The position numbers and the translations under genes were made by a program. The notes beneath the pieces were generated by a model that worked only from the letters and a program-made list of their open reading frames with translations, made no database searches and was not told where the DNA came from. Below are positions 35,745 through 44,873 of a DNA stretch of 64,000 nt, piece after piece (position 1 is the stretch's first letter; the number at the start of each line of letters is the position of its first letter). The DNA comes from Fasciolopsis buskii (Eukaryota; Platyhelminthes; Trematoda; Plagiorchiida; Fasciolidae), in assembly GCA_008360955.1 (NCBI GenBank), contig LUCM01008347.1, forward strand, positions 9,533 to 73,532, read 5' to 3'.

Positions 35745-36115
35745 TACGGAGATAGACGGTGAGCTTTCCTGTAGACCACGAGTTCAAGTGAGAATTTGGT
35801 GGTGCCATTCATTCGGAACGTTTCACTAGACGTCTCAAGTTTCGGATTCGTGAATATGTGAAACGATGGAAAAAGTCAGAGAGACTAGCACATTGGGGAA
35901 TTAAAACAGCTTCCCGCAACACGGTTCTTCGTTGCAGCGTTTGTTCTATTGCCTGGAAGACCACCGTAATTAAATCAGAATTCACCGAAAGCAAACAAAC
36001 TGGACAAAAAGGTATTACCACACAAATATGCTGTTTCTGTGGTCATATCCTGCGCTATCTGCCCTATGGGACCACACCGCAGGAACTCTGTCGTTTAGTA
36101 GTGGACATGCAGTGA
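35652..36115 (+). CDS. Two C-terminal exons of an unidentified gene, zinc-knuckle-like
   Basis: Exon 35652-35694 (acceptor TTTCTCCCACAG, donor AAATGG|GTATGA) joins in phase 2 to an exon starting at 35830 (acceptor GTTTCACTAG). Together they read EAIAIAANGYRGNG, then RLKFRIREYVKRWKK, and end in TAG-type stop at about 36113. Two cysteine pairs (CSVC; CCFC) suggest zinc binding. The pattern weakly recalls the UPF0711/C18orf21 family, which I do not press. A (TA)n tract fills part of the short intron. No 5' exon was found; upstream sequence is the 5' end of the opposite-strand CUB/LDLa gene. Confidence 0.4.
35702..35742. repeat. (TA)n microsatellite
   Basis: Pure TA run of about 40 bp inside the short intron of the unidentified plus-strand gene. 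Confidence 0.95.
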
Positions 36116-36482
36116 TTGAAAGAAATTATTATTATTGGTAATGAACCCATGAGTAACGGAGAGAACGCCTATAGTGTAGGTAAAACCTAACCTATCTACC
36201 AAAAGATTTACTGTAATGTCGATGCAAAAATTACCTCTGCTAGCTGTAGTTTTGAATGGTACGAAGTCAGAACCGTGCGATTTTTTTTCTGGATGTTTTG
36301 ATGTTTTCTGACAATCACAGAATCCGTTAGGAAGTCGTGTTTCGGTCAGCAATTAGGTGAAATTGCATCTTGAAGTATTATTTTAAAGCTTCACGGAAAT
36401 CCCTAACAGTATTCCTTAGATTGTCTTCCTATGTTCCTGTCGTTCCTCAGGAGTTCCATGTAATTACCTATTCTTGTTGCAG

Positions 36483-37461
36483 TTTCTCATTCCTGCCCGG
36501 TATCTTCTTATCCCTATGCGAACAGCTACTTTTCTATGCATCTGTTTTCGTCAAAATTCCACCGGATCATGACTGTCAACAAACTAGACTGACCATAAAT
36601 CTTCCTTTTCCAGGATTGGTACACTACATTTCTATGGTAAGTATGATAGGCGAGAAAAACTGGTAATATTATTTCTGTGGTCAATTCTCAGTAAATATCA
36701 CCTGGAAGTTTCATTGTCAGATTTTGATCTGACCATTTTGAGTGGACAAGTTCAGTTCAGCTCAGTTTTTCAAACGTTAACTTCCCTCATTTTGCTGCTG
36801 CCTCTCAGCACCAACCAAAGAAAAATAAAAATAGCGAGGACTAACGAAAGAGCGAGTACAACGTAATAAGTTGAACAAATATCCAGAACAGGACTGGTTT
36901 CGGGTGCCAGAACGCCACGGACTGCGGCACAGAGCCGCATCACTCACCGTCATTACCCCTCGCTTGGGCGAGGGGATCTTGTGGACTAACTGCACCCACA
37001 TGAGCCAGTGCACCGACTGAGTTTCAATACATTTTGCTGTCTTCGAATGATCAACTCGACGCATCTTCCAACCATTACTTGCTCCGCAGAACAGCGTACG
37101 AGGTAATCATCTTGAGGACATGGGCAGATCATCTTACAACCACCATATTCAGTGCCTACTTTAAGTACTGACTTCTAGCACTCAGTACCTTACGCCAAGC
37201 CTGAGTTACCGGCAAAAATCACACATCATTTTCTTGCAGTACGACGGAAACAACTGCATTCAGACACCGAAATTATTCACAGATCTGCTCTCAATGGTCC
37301 CGTTTCTGATCAGCATAGAATTACCGGCTCCACTGCTGTTGGTATACCCGAACTCTGATCGACAGCTAGATGTCACGCTGGCACCACAGATACTTCATGT
37401 TACTAAAAGGACAAAGGGTTTACATAGCTATGATCTTATATATTCTGCCGCAGTCCGTTAG
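36483..37461 (+). CDS. Two exons of an unidentified gene
   Basis: Exon 36483-36636 (acceptor TTCTTGTTGCAG, donor TCTATG|GTAAGT) joins in phase 0 to 37240-37461 (acceptor TTTTCTTGCAG). The joined reading (KIPPDHDCQQTRLTINLPF, then VHYISM-YDGNNCIQTPKLF) stays open for about 125 residues to a stop at 37459-37461. Hydrophobic and polar residues alternate as in a globular beta-rich fold; I recognise no family. The intron between them is mostly filled by a minus-strand LINE tail. It could belong to the gene just upstream only if that gene's stop at 36113 is skipped by splicing. Confidence 0.35.
36777..37200 (-). mobile_element. RTE-like LINE 3' region
   Basis: The same type of sequence as 15880-16215: shared ATAAGTTGAACAA, GCAGAACAGCGTACG and CATGGGCAG strings in the same order and orientation, with substantial divergence. 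It fills most of the intron between exons 36483-36636 and 37240-37461. Confidence 0.6.
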
Positions 37462-37538
37462 ATATCGAGTTCTTCCAAGTCTTCTGTGTTATCTTTTTGT
37501 TCCTTGTATAGATCTCCTGAACAGCAAAATGACTTTTC

Positions 37539-37541
<3 letters not shown>

Positions 37542-37575
<34 letters not shown>
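37542..37575. repeat. (TA)n microsatellite
   Basis: Pure TA repeat of about 34 bp. Confidence 0.95.
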
Positions 37576-37581
<6 letters not shown>

Positions 37582-38189
37582 CTGCTTATATGTAGGTGTA
37601 AACCAACCCAAAGGTATATCTCTTCTTGTGAAGCCGGGTTCTTATATCAGGTCAATCGTTGCGTTATGGTCTTTTAGTGCTAATACTTAGCCCCGCTCAG
37701 TGGTCAGAACCAAGTACACGTTATTGGAATTATAGAACTAGTACACGAACCACTTTTCGAACATCTCAGGCAGCATTACTGACCGGTCAGAGTTCAGCGG
37801 TGAATAAACTAATCTGGAAATAAAACGTTACCATGGAAAAGAAAGGAGAACATTATCTTCAGACGCGGAACAGAGAATGAATTACGGGCAGAATGCAGAT
37901 GATAACGAAGACGTTGCTGATAATAGCATTATATTCAGAATATCAAGTACATGGTGACACAGGACGATCTGCTGCTATGATTCTGTTGCTTATGTTGATG
38001 CATTTGGGTTTTTTAAGCAAACGCGGATAACGGATGATGTATTTTAATTACCATGTTGCAGTAGATGAAAATATACTCGTGTGAAGGTCACGTGTTGCTT
38101 GATCAATCAAGTCTCTATTTAAACAATTTCGCATGTGCATGCAGGTCAGGCGAACATTAGAATAGACTTAAAACTGTTCGAACTTCGCC

Positions 38190-38667
38190 ATGTCTGAAGA
38201 TTCCAGCGAACGTCCAGCTTTTAAATCGGTTGATGCCTACTATGCAATTGCTCGAACACTTCAAGTAAAAAAAGAATACCAAAGAGCCCTTTTCTATCTT
38301 GCTTTGGTATATTGTTGTAGAGTAATGTCCGATTCTACAGGCTCTTCGACAAGATGACAAGCATATTCCATCATATTTACTTCGTTCATTTTGCTATATG
38401 CTTCTTTGTGAAACGGACAAGGCTTTGGCCGATGTTAAAACGGTGTTACAGTATGAACCAAAAAATCCTCATGTAATGACATATTTCTGACTACAAGATA
38501 TGCACCCTATTAGGCTTTGCTATTACTTGCCGAAATCTATTATTTACGTGGCGACTTCGAAGAGGCCCTGACTACATTTCATCAAGGAGTTAAACTTCGG
38601 CCAACAATCGACCACTTTATGGTTGGGGTGCATAAGTGTGAAGCAGCCATACATAACTCGTGTAACG
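38190..38667 (+). CDS. ODAD4: TPR protein like outer dynein arm docking subunit 4, first three exons
   Basis: Exons 38190-38306, 38341-38472 and 38514-38667 are separated by introns of 34 and 41 bp and join without frame breaks (phases 0, 0, then 1). The start ATG has a good context (GCCATGT). The 144 residues form tandem TPR helices: DAYYAIARTLQVKKEYQRAL, DKALADVKTVLQYEPKNPH, and IYYLRGDFEEALTTFHQG followed by VKLRPTIDHFMVGVHKCE and AAIHNS. The last part closely matches the ODAD4/TTC25 pattern of GDFExAL, then xxGxKLRP, then RVGIQKAQEAIxNS. ODAD4 helps dock outer dynein arms on motile ciliary axonemes. The gene is incomplete: the donor at 38668 (GTAGGT) leads to exons I could not fully trace. 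Confidence 0.75.
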
Positions 38668-39458
38668 GTAGGTCTGCCTCAGGAATTCACTCAATTTCGC
38701 CATCTCATCAGACTGTAAGATCTTGTTGACTCCGGAGTTGGATCTTACCGAATTCTATCTTCGGGCATTCCCGGTAAGGAATCAATTTCGTTCTTGGGAA
38801 TTAGATTTCAATAACCAAAGGCCTTGTGTTAACTCATAGGTTCCAAAACCCTTCATTGGTCCATTTGTATGGCTAAGGCGGTTGCGATTATCGAACGATA
38901 TCTTAATCAGCAAGCTGGTTTCATTATTCCAAGCTGAAAAACTGGTTAGTTTAGTACGGATTTCCTACTTATAGATAAAGCTACTTTCCCGACGGCGAAG
39001 TTTAAGTCCAGGATGCCTATGCTTTGTAGAGGCTTATATACATATATATATATACTGTATTGTTTTGTAAATGGATATATGCATGCTCGTCTACGGTAAT
39101 CGCTATCAGCTACGTGTATATTTTCATTCATTTCTTATAATGATTCAATATTTATTTTGTGCTTTCCTGTCCACTTGGCTATTTTTACAAAGCCCTCTCC
39201 TCGCCGGACTCCAGGCAGTACCTGATTAATGGTGGTTAGAACTAAACTGAACCGATTTTGAGGTGCACAAAGAATGTGAACACCTAAAAACACTTTATGA
39301 ACAAATTTAATCCTAAAGATAGTCAAAATTGTCTTCATTCAGTGTGATCAATAATAGCAGGACGGTCAAGATCATCTTCAAGAATTATTATTTGCAGAAA
39401 GCCAAATCTCGTCACTTCCAGGAAAGCGGCCTTGCTCCGCGCTTAGTTGTTCTCAAAC

Positions 39459-39461
<3 letters not shown>

Positions 39462-39490
<29 letters not shown>

Positions 39491-39530
39491 ANNNNNNNNN
39501 NNNNNNNNNNATATATATACATACGTATAT
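39462..39530. repeat. (TA)n microsatellite with assembly gap
   Basis: A TA tract broken by 19 N at 39492-39510; true length unknown. Confidence 0.9.
39492..39510. other. Assembly gap (19 N)
   Basis: Run of N inside a TA microsatellite, probably a collapsed repeat. Confidence 0.99.
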
Positions 39531-39711
39531 TCTGGGGCATTCTGCCCTCGTTCCTAAGGTTGGCTCAGCCCAACTGACAAAGAATTATCAACGAATCACA
39601 GTTGTGATTCTTCTATGGACTCTTCGACGAAGAGCTTCCATACACACTCCTGTTGCTACAGATTCGATTCTGGTGAGAAATATCAATCAATTCGGAGTGT
39701 ACAAGTTTGTG

Positions 39712-39822
39712 GATGTTTGGACAAGAGAGCATCGGGTACGCATACCTGACGAGCGACAATAACCGCGAAACCGGTCGTGTGCTCCCGGGCTAATTTTGTT
39801 TACGCATCCAGATACTACTTCC

Positions 39823-39830
<8 letters not shown>
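39712..39830 (+). repeat. Hammerhead-bearing repeat, intact copy
   Basis: This repeat surrounds the ribozyme and matches the copy at 29776-29930. It runs into a (TA)n tract at 39826-39856 and is preceded by another at 39462-39530. No protein-coding part is visible, so it is a non-autonomous element or the terminal part of a Penelope-like element. Confidence 0.7.
39730..39790 (+). ncRNA. Type I hammerhead ribozyme
   Basis: All core elements are present in order. Stem I: 39740-39745 (GCATAC) pairs with 39777-39782 (GTGTGC) with one G-U; an internal loop (TAC / T) follows, then 39733-39736 (CGGG) pairs with 39784-39787 (CCCG). The core CUGACGA is at 39746-39752. Stem II is GCG (39753-39755) with CGC (39764-39766) around an 8-base loop. 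GAA is at 39767-39769, then A15.1, a CCGG stem III, U16.1 and C17, with predicted cleavage after 39776. The palindromic CCGG has no room for a loop, as in Penelope-type and retrozyme hammerheads, which work best as dimers. Such ribozymes are known in retroelements and in schistosome satellite DNA. Activity here is inferred from structure only. Confidence 0.85.

Positions 39831-39856
<26 letters not shown>
39826..39856. repeat. (TA)n microsatellite
   Basis: Pure TA run directly downstream of the hammerhead repeat. Confidence 0.95.
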
Positions 39857-39857
<1 letters not shown>

Positions 39858-41341
39858 GTTGATCGTAGGCGATATGGCAATCATTGAAATATCCGTTTCC
39901 AGTGTGAACCATTTTGTCTGCCTTAACGCTGCCATGCATCAAATTAATTTGTTGCCTAACGCCAGTAATATTTCATATACTGAAGTTGCTTTGGTAGATT
40001 GTAAGATAAACAAAAATGATGTACAAATAGACCCTGGCTGATCCGAAACAAGTTCGAACTCGGCGGAACAGTCGTGAGTTCAATTAGCTGTCCAAGATCT
40101 TTTGTTATTCAGTTGTTCTTTCACTTCATTGTTTTTATCAAAATTTTGTGGCAAACCAGCCTTAATTCATAATTGCATTCATATTTGGCCACAATGTATG
40201 AGACAGAACAGACCACTCTTCTTGTTTTTTCTATGTGCATGTCACGTGCACCCATTTCGACTGGGAAGGTCTTCTAGCATGTTATTCTTGAACATTTACT
40301 CCACTCTCAACCCATGAAATGTTAAATGGTGTAGAATTTTTCTATCCGCCATTCTGCCTTCAGCCGCGGTCCTTACTAATAAGCACTGTGAATTTGAATG
40401 GGAATGGCCTCTTGCTTGTTATATTTTAGCACGGATTGTTACTGTTGTTGTTATCACTGGCCACTCTGCCGTTGCAGACTAAATCTGAATCCGTTTTTCC
40501 AAAGGTTATTTCTTTTTAAACGATTCTTACTTCCATTTCCTGGAGTCAGCAGTCGACTCAAAGAATAGCATATTTTTCTTGGGTCAGCCTCGTTCGTTCA
40601 CTAAAGCCTTAGGTTGGGTATCCTAAAAAATGTAAAGTGTAAATTTATCAGAATAGAAAAAGACGTGACGCATGCATTTTCTTTATTGTTTGCTAATACG
40701 AAATTTCCCAATAATTTCACCAAGCATTGAATGATTAATGTGAAATTATTATAAAGAAAATCGATTTAAACCAATGGACTACATGGGCAGTTAAACACGC
40801 AAGTAGAAGTAGACTGGTAATCAACCGCTTCACCAGTCCATTAGATACTTTTACACAAGGCACAATTGTGTTGTCTGCTTATGGACGAAGGAATGCACAA
40901 ATAAGAAAAAAAATAGAAGGAAATGTGTACGATTCACAAAGCAATAGGTCCTTCAGTATGAGATTGATTTGAGTGAAAAAAAACCGTCGGAAATGTGAAC
41001 AGAAGGCTAATCGGTCCAAGCAGATGGGCTTTCATTCTTCGCTACCTTGAGGCCATATTCTTGCTGGAACCAAAGTCTTTGTATGAGAACTCTAATCGCT
41101 TGGTGCCTTGCATTCCTGCGTGAATAACGCCAACTGTCACCGGATGCGCTACTTATGATCAAAACAGTGTAATTGGTCAGTCTGCCAGTTGTCCTGACGT
41201 TTCTGGTAATGGCATTAGATCGTTGCGAATTATTTGATCTTTACCACTGGAGACTGAGTACTAAGGCTCCTCATCGACTTCTGTCAAATACTAAATTTTA
41301 TTCATGTCCTAATTTAATTTTATGTACTCTATTCGATGTAG

Positions 41342-41544
41342 TCATCTGCCACAAACTTTGCTTATTCAGCCTAAGAAGCAGGCGAAAGCCAGTAAACGTA
41401 TTTGCAATAAGGCGGCCAAGTCGGAATCGACCGACGACGTGGGAGCTTGGCCACCAGAACGACCGCGTGATATGCAACTGCAACTCATGAAACAAAGCTT
41501 TTCCGACTTCAGTTATCTTAGCAACCTTTTCTCGGCAGAAAGTG
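41342..41544 (+). CDS. Internal exon, possibly of the ODAD4-like gene
   Basis: Acceptor TATTCGATGTAG and donor GCAGAAA|GTGAGT enclose an open reading with a basic stretch (IQPKKQAKASKRICNK) and PRDMQLQLMKQSFSDF, then SYLSNLF. The second part resembles the region after the first TPR block of ODAD4 (QLLGELYxDxxYLExLL pattern), though only loosely. It needs a phase-2 upstream exon, while the third ODAD4-like exon ends in phase 1, so at least one more exon is missing between them. Confidence 0.4.
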
Positions 41545-41699
41545 AGTATAAATCTGTCAGAAAACTTTTGCTCTATAACTATCCGCACAAAGCAAACATT
41601 ATAATTGCTTTTAAACTGGGCAGTCCATGAAGAAACCGAAAAGGCGTAAGTTCACTCTAGTTTAGATTAATATAATGTTTTCATTTAGAAACAGCAGTA

Positions 41700-43900
41700 T
41701 CAGTAGGAAGTTTTAGCGTCCAGAAGATATGAAAAACACCTCTAGGTGGTAGAATGCCTGGAGAGAGTAGGTCTTGGATCTGTGCGTATACTATCCTACT
41801 GAGGAGCTTAAGCTTATCGATTACAAATGAGTTTTCTCAATAGTCCTTGGTTATCAGTGGCATCCTATAGTGGCATAGGAGTTTTATAGACAAGTATTTT
41901 GCCAGTAGGGTTAAGGTGAACATCTTTTTTCTCGGTCGGTCTCCCACAAAGTTACGTATGCACGAAATTTCAGTTGGTCAGTTTATAAATATTGTTTCCA
42001 TAAGAGCTTAAAGAACATAGCGAACTCTTATATTAAAAGGTTTTGAAAGTCTCTTTACACTACGGAAACAGTATTCCACGGCTTTTATCACAATAAGCCG
42101 ACTTAATGTAATACATCCTTTAATTTACCTGCGTTAAAAGTTTGTGAGACAGCTATTTCAGTCAGCTTGCTAAGTCCGAATCACTGGCAGTGTATATCCC
42201 CAGAATTAGAGACGAACTTGAATCCGGCCCACATAAAACCAGTTGCTTTGTTCTCGACTGAGAGTCCGTACCGGTCTCCATGACCGGTTTATAATATTAC
42301 GGCCTAGAAGGCGGAAGTTTCGTGATATCGTTTGATTTTTTTCAGCTTGCAGTCTGCGGACATTTTGGTTCCTGTATTTTTCAGAAATAGGTTCTCCTAA
42401 AAGGCTCATATCGTAGTTAATAGGTTACAGATGCTAACTGAATGGCCAGAAAAATGCACACGGTGGTAGTTGTTGTACAGACGCATTGTATATTATATTC
42501 CCAACCTACTTGGCACTTACTTTGTCTAATGCTCCTACGTATATGCAAAATGGTTCATAGCGAAGAATTTCTAACACCACGTACAAAACAATATAAGCGA
42601 TTACTAAAAGAATGAGTATTTATAACTACCTGCAAGCAATAATTCCCATGTGCTGAACCGATAAAACATTTCATTTGGGGATATTTTGTACCTTTTTTAT
42701 TTCATTTTGTGAGTAATTGCCTATTATTTTGCTTTTACACATTATTATCTGTTTGAGAATAAGTTTTCTTTCTGGATATCCCTAACGACAACTGCTCACA
42801 CCTTCCGCTATTTGCCAAGATATAACATAGTTGTTGGGCCAGTTGTCTATCCATCCTAAAGCGTCTACTTCCGGACTCACGAACGACAACTAAAACTGTA
42901 TGAATTGGCAAAGCACTGGTTTGCGAATCATTGATTTAATCGACGCTAGTTGCTGATGGGCTGAATTAAACGTCTGAGAAAGAAAGTGGACGATTATAGC
43001 GAAATTATTCATCCAATCTGCGCCAAGTTACAACTAGATAAAGTATCTTTGAGCAATGAAATTTCATCCGTTAAAAGGTCAACTGAATTACAGTAACTTT
43101 CGTAATTTAACGAGTAAATTCCACTGGTTATGAAACACCCGCCACATTGGGCGCGCATTGCGCCGCGGTTTAAAATACTTCCGTTATGACATTCTCTGAG
43201 ATTTGACGAGGCTCTGAAACCGCCTAGAATATTCTAGATCGCTAGAATATAACCGGATCAAAAAACGACGTGATATTATTATGTACAAGCATACGGTCGA
43301 GGGTTTGGTCTAGTGAGCAAAGAGGCTAGAAATCTATGCCCAACCTTGGGGAAGATAGTAAAGAACGCACTTAAGAGGAGTGCTAGTGAAGTTTCCCCAT
43401 GTTATTGATTTGATAAACTGCTTTATTATAACTTCAGATGTAAAGGTGTTGGGGAAAGTCCGTAATGGCTCCATAACTGTTGCCAAGTATCACTCGGAGT
43501 GCAACGCCAGTTCCTAAGATAGCCTCTAGGAGAATTCAGTTCAAAGACACTAAAAGCGCAAGGGAATAACTCAAATAACCTTTGATTGGAATCAAATTAG
43601 ATGCAAATCTATTGTTGGGGAAGTACAGGCGGCATACGAAGTTCCCGTGGGTCCTTGATGCACTGATGCAAAACTTGTTAGTTATCTAATTTCGAAAGTT
43701 GCCCCGAGTGTTTAAAAAACACTTCCGTAATAAGTAATAAATAACAGGCGCACGAAGCTGAGTTTCTCATACACAAGAAAATGTTAAAAGCGGATTTTGG
43801 AATTTCTTTCTCCATGGTTTATCTCGATTTTCGAGTTTTAAAAAAGAAGCCTTTCGTTTCATTAGAATGAAGCGATTCTTTTTGGCATACTATTAGTTAC
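41700..43900. other. No supportable gene
   Basis: AT-rich sequence with only short frames; none has domain motifs together with good splice sites. Further exons of the ODAD4-like gene were sought here and not found. Confidence 0.4.
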
Positions 43901-43977
43901 ATGAATATAAGCTGTATGACAGATTTTTTGAAATATCTGTGTGGTAAAAGACTGACTGTCGATCATTCTGCGGTGCA

Positions 43978-43979
<2 letters not shown>

Positions 43980-44061
<82 letters not shown>
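43980..44061. repeat. (TA)n microsatellite, about 82 bp
   Basis: The longest pure TA tract in the window. Confidence 0.97.
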
Positions 44062-44062
<1 letters not shown>

Positions 44063-44142
44063 CTGCCCCTCTTTACACACTCTCTATCCTTATCCATTAT
44101 AATCTTATTGAGGTGAATAGATTTCCTTCGACTAAGAAGTCT

Positions 44143-44327
44143 TTAGAATTGACCGTGAAGGATAACTGTTGACCTACTTGAAGTATAACATTCCGCTTGA
44201 TTGCTTTGCTTATCGTCATCTTCTAATTTCATCTCTATAGGGACAATTCGTCGTGATGATCCTTGTGTTGGTCTGTAAACATATTGTACGCGCCAGGCTC
44301 TTTCTAAACTCAACAACGCATAAGCAC
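44143..44327 (-). CDS. Possible terminal exon, unknown protein
   Basis: Minus-strand acceptor TTGTTTCGTTTTCTGCAAG opens a frame reading AYALLSLERAWRVQYVYRPT and VPIEMKLEDDDKQ, ending in TAA at 44143. Composition is coding-like and the pyrimidine tract is good. Upstream exons and the family are unknown. Confidence 0.3.
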
Positions 44328-44524
44328 CTTGCAGAAAACGAAACAAGTCTTTGATCCGTGTTTTCTATGAAAAACTATGTGATAGAAGGAGAAAGAGATT
44401 TGCCTGAAAACAGAAAACGTACTAAGGAAAAATTGTACCATTACCATGAATGATCGATTTCGAGTTGGTTACAACAGAGGAACTAGGGAGGGGGGAATAT
44501 GGGAGTGTCTGAAAAAAAGAAAAT

Positions 44525-44568
44525 ATAGTAGTAGTAGTAGTAGTAGTGATAGTAGTAGTAGTAGGAGG
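44525..44568. repeat. (TAG)n microsatellite
   Basis: TAG triplets with one TGA interruption, adjacent to the left arm of the SINE palindrome. Confidence 0.95.
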
Positions 44569-44578
44569 AGATTGGGTG

Positions 44579-44650
44579 TTTTCATGAAATAATTCACCAT
44601 GTGATATCATCGCTCAGCTCACCATAAAGAAACCATTGAAGCACTGTACA
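44579..44650 (-). repeat. Palindrome left arm (antisense SINE body)
   Basis: This 72-bp arm is the reverse complement of 44802-44873 with 6 mismatches (about 92% identity). Confidence 0.9.
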
Positions 44651-44685
44651 TCATGTGGTGAAATTCAGCAAACCGTTCAGAGTCT

Positions 44686-44755
44686 GCCCAGTAGCGTAAT
44701 GGCTGAGGCGTTCGACTGAGAATCGTTCGTCCCGGGTTCGCGTCCCAGTTCGGGC
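44686..44755 (+). repeat. tRNA-derived SINE head
   Basis: A box TAGCGTAATGG (44692-44702) and B box GGTTCGCGTCC (44735-44745) at tRNA spacing; terminal GCCC (44686-44689) pairs with GGGC (44752-44755). The SINE body continues rightwards into the right palindrome arm. Confidence 0.75.
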
Positions 44756-44801
44756 GCGGTGGATATGCACTGCTGGTGATTCCTAACAAGGATGAAACGG
44801 C

Positions 44802-44873
44802 TGTACAATGCTTCCATTGTTTCTTTGTGGTGAGTTGAGCAATGATATCACATGGTGAATTATTTCATGAAAA
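44802..44873 (+). repeat. Palindrome right arm (sense SINE body)
   Basis: The sense copy of the sequence in the left arm, placed downstream of the tRNA-like head as a SINE body would be. Confidence 0.9.

Noticed and set aside
38727..38779. Fourth exon of the ODAD4-like gene
   Set aside because: The donor is good and the phase fits, but the acceptor is weak and the 17 residues do not resemble the family.
39329..39577. Exon of the ODAD4-like gene (SVINNSRTVKII)
   Set aside because: Phase does not match the third exon, and the frame runs into a TA tract and an assembly gap.
43980..44061. TA tract as an origin or structural element
   Set aside because: Several such tracts occur in the window; an ordinary microsatellite explains it.
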